The notes under the pieces are model-generated. The model saw nothing but the letters and a program-made list of their open reading frames with translations. It was not told the origin of the DNA and searched no databases. Made by a program: the position numbers and the translations under genes. Positions 60,474 to 64,000 of a stretch of DNA of 64,000 nucleotides are shown here, one piece after another. Each line of letters begins with the position of its first letter. Within the stretch, counting starts at the first letter, position 1. Origin of the DNA: an uncultured Lachnospiraceae bacterium (GTDB lineage: Bacteria; Bacillota; Clostridia; Lachnospirales; Lachnospiraceae); contig CACYKH010000012.1 of the NCBI GenBank assembly GCA_902774915.1, forward strand, positions 1 through 64,000. Direction: 5' to 3'.

Positions 60474-63438
60474 TTATTCTCGCAAAAACCTCGCTTTCAC
60501 TCTTACTAATAATTTCCCTTACAGAAATGTCCGGACAATCTCTGAAATAAATGAGTTTATCTGCAATACTCTTGATCAAAGCGCCATAACGCTCAATTGT
60601 ATCCGTTTTATAAAGACTGGCTGCATAGTCAAGATAAAGATTTGGCTCATCACCATTCGTCATAATCTCCACATCAAGAGATGTCTGTGACGCCCTGTCA
60701 TTTATGGCAATATCCACCATTTCAAATGGGTGTTCCCAATTTTCCGAAAGGGCTCTGGCATCATCCTGAAGCATGAAACAAATACAGTCATCCTTCACAG
60801 GAGACACATAGGTTGAACTGACAAATGAACAAGAACTATATTTGAGGGAATTGTTCATTTGATCTTTTATATCTGTCAGCATTTCTTCAAGCGTAAGATC
60901 ATCTGTGACAGTAAGCATTAGTGGCAATGTGTAGAACAACATGCCAACACTGTTCATTGAATCAATATCTTTTCTTCCATTGTAGATCCAAGTGACCATA
61001 ACAGTGTCAGTGTTAGTAATCGAACCAAGCGCAAGAAGGCCTGCCGCGAGGAACAAACCATTCCTACCAATTCCGGTTGATACCTCAAATGCATTATAAT
61101 CATCACTAGTAAATTGCAGATCTATATCTATATCTCCTGCATAATTTTCATTAGATGTATAATCATATGGCAGATTACGAGTACATTTCACCCCTGCATA
61201 TCGTTTATCGAAATACGACTTTGCCTCCTCATGCAGAGCGCTGTTAATCTCTTTTTCACGCTGTTCAAGAACATAATAATAGTAATCTGGCACAGGTTCC
61301 ATTCCAGACAGACATCTTTGCAGATTACTCATAAAAAGCCAATAAGATGTTCCATCAAAGATCAAATGATGAACATCAAAGAACACATAATTCCCGGACG
61401 GTGCACTGAATACCCTACTACGCCAAAGAAGGCAGTCAGTCACCTCTCTAAATGGCTGCACCAGAGTTCCTCGCAAAGTCTCAATTTCTTCATCTGAAAT
61501 CTTCTCCACGGTAATTTCGCGCATCAATTCCGGAGCATATCGTTGCTTATACTCTCCATTCTCATAATAGAATATAGTCATGAGAGAAGGGTGATTCTTT
61601 ATCGTTTTATTGATTGCTGCTGCCAGGTCTTCTGCAGTCACATCAGTAAATCTGCAGAGAGCCGGATTGTTATACATAGTGGTATTAGGAGTATAAAGTT
61701 CATAATTAAGTATATACTTCTGTTCCACAGTCAGTGGATGAGACTTTAAGATAGCTTCCGAATTAATCTTCTCAGCATTTGCCTTCGTATGACTCATTTT
61801 ATTTAGATACTGCTCTGCAATACCTGAAACTGTGCAGCCTAAATAAATATCTTCAAAGGTAAGTCCGCTGAGTCCAGTCTCAACGATTAGTTTCATGGAC
61901 GATAGCGAATCTCCGCCAAGAAGGAAAAAATCATCATTTATTCCCACCTTCTTTACCTTCAGAACTTTCTGTACAGCATTGCATATTATCATCTCCGTCT
62001 CATTGGTTGGCGGAGCATACTCGCTTAAATAATCAGAAACAGACGGTCTCGGAAGAGCCTTTCTGTTCATCTTTCCGTTATGGAGTCTTGGGATTGAATT
62101 AACTTTCACAAAATAAGAAGGCAGCATGTAGTAAGGCAGAATCTGACCAAGCCTATCACGAAGTTCGGTTATTCCAATTTCGACATCCCCCAAATGATAT
62201 GCAGCGAGATGCATTCCATTTTTATCTTTAATGCTTCTGACGGCAGTCCATTCAAGACCTGTAACACGCTTGATAGCTTCTTCAACCTCGGTCGGTTCTA
62301 CTCTTTTGCCGTTGATCTTGATTGTATCACTTATTCTTCCAACAATTTGATACTGCCCGTCACTCATTTGTCTTGCAAGATCGCCACTATGAAAGATGCC
62401 ATTTATAAAAGACTTAGCAGTTTGCTCAGGCTGATTGATATACCCCCTGGTGAAAGGAGCATCAAAACAAAGCTCACCTGCTTCACCCTTTTCGACAGGA
62501 TTTCCCTCATCATTTATAAGATATACCCCAACATTATATTGAGGAAGTCCCACAGGAGCTGTAACGTTAGGCTTGTCGAGCACGGATACCAATAGTCCAC
62601 AGGCCGTCTCACTACTGCAATACCCATTAAATACCATCATTTCTGAAGGTTCCTTCCAAATTCCATGCGCAGGTTCAGAAGAAAGGATTACCTTTTTCAG
62701 ATAAGGCCCGAAGTCTTTTTGTATTCTGAACAGTGATGGTGGGAAAAATGCTAATGTCACTTTGTGTTCTATTAAAAACTCCATTATTTTGAGTGGATCC
62801 TTTGATACAGAACAAGGAACGATCAGAAGCTTGGTTCCTATCATCCAGCTTATAATCATAAACATGATCGAAGCCACAAAGTTCAATGGAAAGTATAGGA
62901 CAATAATATCGCTACGCTGACTTATAGAAACACCATTCCAACGATAAGATGCAAAAGTGATTGGGATCCTGCCGTATTCATGCAGAACTCCTTTAGGATT
63001 CCCACTTGTTCCAGAAGTATAAACTGCGAAGGCAGCCGCATGAGGATCAATTGGTTCATGTCCCTCAAGCGGTTCTAATGCCAAGATTTCTTCCCAAACC
63101 TGTTCATTCAAAACAAGAACACATCCACAATCCTTTTGTATATATTCTGTTCTTTCTGCCGGACTGTCCTCTTCTATAATAACTGCCGCCGCTCCAGCTT
63201 TCCATATACCAAGTAGCGCTACGGCAACTGCTGTACCTCTCGGAAGAAGTATGCAGATCATATCCTCTTTACCGAAACCCTTATCCTTAAGGTACCTGTA
63301 TACCTTCCCGGAAAGAATATCCAACTTAGTTACTGATATGTCAGTTTCTTCGGGACCTTCGCTAAGGATTACATGATTTGGACAATCCTTTAAAAGCGAA
63401 TCAAATCTTTCAAAAATGTCTATCTCTTCAACTCTCAT
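60466..63438 (-). CDS. NRPS-like protein with adenylation, carrier and condensation domains
   Basis: 990 residues in the order A-T-C. The adenylation domain has 'VYTSGTSGNPKG' (A3, 140-150), 'NGYCSSETACG' (A5), 'FHSGDLARQMSDGQYQIVGRISDTIKINGKRVEPTEVE' (A7-A8) and the A10 lysine in 'NGKMNRKALP' (Lys460). The carrier domain has 'DDFFLLGGDSLSSMKL' with Ser511 for phosphopantetheine. The condensation domain has HHLIFDG (690-696; HHxxxDG complete). There is no thioesterase or reductase domain. The final C domain may condense the bound amino acid with a partner and release the product. Upstream STAS and HATPase genes are 13 bases away. Confidence 0.9.
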   Translation of the reverse strand: MRVEEIDIFERFDSLLKDCPNHVILSEGPEETDISVTKLDILSGKVYRYLKDKGFGKEDMICILLPRGTAVAVALLGIWKAGAAAVIIEEDSPAERTEYIQKDCGCVLVLNEQVWEEILALEPLEGHEPIDPHAAAFAVYTSGTSGNPKGVLHEYGRIPITFASYRWNGVSISQRSDIIVLYFPLNFVASIMFMIISWMIGTKLLIVPCSVSKDPLKIMEFLIEHKVTLAFFPPSLFRIQKDFGPYLKKVILSSEPAHGIWKEPSEMMVFNGYCSSETACGLLVSVLDKPNVTAPVGLPQYNVGVYLINDEGNPVEKGEAGELCFDAPFTRGYINQPEQTAKSFINGIFHSGDLARQMSDGQYQIVGRISDTIKINGKRVEPTEVEEAIKRVTGLEWTAVRSIKDKNGMHLAAYHLGDVEIGITELRDRLGQILPYYMLPSYFVKVNSIPRLHNGKMNRKALPRPSVSDYLSEYAPPTNETEMIICNAVQKVLKVKKVGINDDFFLLGGDSLSSMKLIVETGLSGLTFEDIYLGCTVSGIAEQYLNKMSHTKANAEKINSEAILKSHPLTVEQKYILNYELYTPNTTMYNNPALCRFTDVTAEDLAAAINKTIKNHPSLMTIFYYENGEYKQRYAPELMREITVEKISDEEIETLRGTLVQPFREVTDCLLWRSRVFSAPSGNYVFFDVHHLIFDGTSYWLFMSNLQRCLSGMEPVPDYYYYVLEQREKEINSALHEEAKSYFDKRYAGVKCTRNLPYDYTSNENYAGDIDIDLQFTSDDYNAFEVSTGIGRNGLFLAAGLLALGSITNTDTVMVTWIYNGRKDIDSMNSVGMLFYTLPLMLTVTDDLTLEEMLTDIKDQMNNSLKYSSCSFVSSTYVSPVKDDCICFMLQDDARALSENWEHPFEMVDIAINDRASQTSLDVEIMTNGDEPNLYLDYAASLYKTDTIERYGALIKSIADKLIYFRDCPDISVREIISKSESEVFARINE

Positions 63439-63451
63439 ACTTTTTTCTCTA

Positions 63452-63751
63452 TTACTCTATTGTAAGAATATCCGAAAAACCTGTAACCTCAAAGATATCC
63501 AAGATTTCATCCGAACAATTCTTTACAATCATTTCCCCCTGCTTATTCATAGTCTTTTGAGCAGAAAGAAGCACTCTGAGTCCAGCAGATGAGATATATA
63601 ACAGATCCGTAAAATCAAATTCAAGTTTTTCAACACCTTCGATATTACCCTTTACTTCCTTCTCAAGGTCAGGAGCTGTTGTAGTGTCAAGACGTCCTGA
63701 CAGTATAAAACTCAAGTTTTTACCCTCTGATTTCTTTTCAATATTTAGCAT
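63452..63751 (-). CDS. STAS-domain anti-sigma-factor antagonist-like protein
   Basis: 99 residues, one STAS domain with 'LLYISSAGLRVLLSAQKTM' (phospho-serine in SSAGLR). About half the residues match the STAS protein at 48217, with the same end ('FEVTGFSDILTIE' against 'FEITGFAEALNIE'). It lies between the HATPase and the NRPS gene. AGGAGG precedes the ATG. Confidence 0.92.
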   Translation of the reverse strand: MLNIEKKSEGKNLSFILSGRLDTTTAPDLEKEVKGNIEGVEKLEFDFTDLLYISSAGLRVLLSAQKTMNKQGEMIVKNCSDEILDIFEVTGFSDILTIE

Positions 63752-63778
63752 TTGTATTACCTCCTAATTGTTTTTAAA

Positions 63779-64000
63779 TTAAAGATTTTTTTCTATTGTC
63801 AGAATATTCTGACCATCTTTATATTCATATCGAATATCATCCATACTTTTCTTGGTCATGAAGATGCCTAGACCACCTATCTCTCTTTCTTCAGCAGATA
63901 GAGTTACATCAGGGTCTTCCTTTGCCAATGGATCATAAGGTTTTCCATGATCCAAAAATGTTATCGTCACTGTAAGCGGATCATCAGATACTTCTACCCT
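63779..64000 (-). CDS. RsbW-like ATP-binding protein, C-terminal part (cut by window edge)
   Basis: The frame is open to the right edge; the visible 73 codons cover the end of a HATPase_c_2 domain: 'FLDHGKPYDPLAKEDPDV' and 'GGLGIFMTKKSMDDIRYEYKDGQNILTIEK'. It is a close paralogue of the protein at 47795. An internal GTG at 63970 is not a start; the N box lies beyond the window. It forms a switch pair with the STAS protein 27 bases downstream. Confidence 0.88.
   Translation of the reverse strand, partial: RVEVSDDPLTVTITFLDHGKPYDPLAKEDPDVTLSAEEREIGGLGIFMTKKSMDDIRYEYKDGQNILTIEKNL

Noticed and set aside
1-64000. CRISPR arrays, tRNA or rRNA genes, insertion sequences, prophage
   Set aside because: No regularly spaced repeats, no cloverleaf or rRNA segments, and no transposase, integrase or phage structural proteins were recognised.

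Overview
The window looks like a chromosomal segment from an anaerobic, Gram-positive, low-GC member of the Clostridia, most likely a Lachnospiraceae (Butyrivibrio/Pseudobutyrivibrio-like; genus not certain). The evidence is AT-rich DNA, strong AGGAGG-type ribosome binding sites, lipoboxes, a CIRCE element, a TPP riboswitch, an OhrR-type operator, RsbW/STAS/SpoIIE switch proteins and many drug/bacteriocin-type ABC exporters. Nearly all genes are on the minus strand. I saw no rRNA, tRNA, CRISPR array or intact transposon.

Left part (1-19133): the start of an ABC ATPase, an SDR epimerase, a DUF1294-phosphoesterase fusion with an AmmeMemo A/B fusion protein, an ABC exporter operon ending in an S41 protease, and a divergent ABC exporter with its TetR regulator. 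These are followed by an OmpR-type two-component pair, a DUF4867 protein, a CPBP protease-GntR-DUF5808 operon whose promoter carries a GntR-type palindrome, and a VTC/DUF4956/DUF4353 trio.

Middle (19343-35130): a peroxide-defence operon (glutathione peroxidase, OhrR, thioredoxin, thioredoxin reductase) with an operator over a near-consensus promoter. Then a second two-component system, a CIRCE-controlled Hsp20, an Rrf2 Fe-S regulator, a CDF metal transporter, a NUDIX hydrolase, two ABC exporters, an AraC regulator and an M13 metalloprotease lipoprotein.

Sulfur region (35212-47764): a gamma-glutamylcysteine ligase overlapping a class II amidotransferase; a six-gene unit combining a methionine-type ABC importer (metQ, metN, metI) with an opine dehydrogenase, an aminotransferase and an Asp/Glu-type racemase; a LysR regulator; and a reverse-transsulfuration operon (mccB-mccA-methyltransferase). 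The mccB leader encodes a 36-codon peptide with four consecutive cysteine codons and three more near its end, followed by an intrinsic terminator: a cysteine-sensing transcription attenuator. A 17-bp near-palindrome around the -35 region is shared by this promoter and the ligase promoter, with a weaker copy before metQ, so a sulfur regulon is likely.

Right part (47795-64000): a partner-switching module (HATPase, STAS, SpoIIE phosphatase, membrane acyltransferase-like protein), a MATE exporter, an FtsX-type permease without an adjacent ATPase, and a TPP-riboswitch-controlled thiamine operon (thiS, thiF, thiG, thiH, thiE) in which thiG is frameshifted. The window ends with a cluster joining a second STAS/HATPase pair to a three-domain NRPS-like protein (A-T-C) and a MATE transporter carrying a C-terminal HATPase-like domain. 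That cluster and the cysteine attenuator are the two most interesting items.
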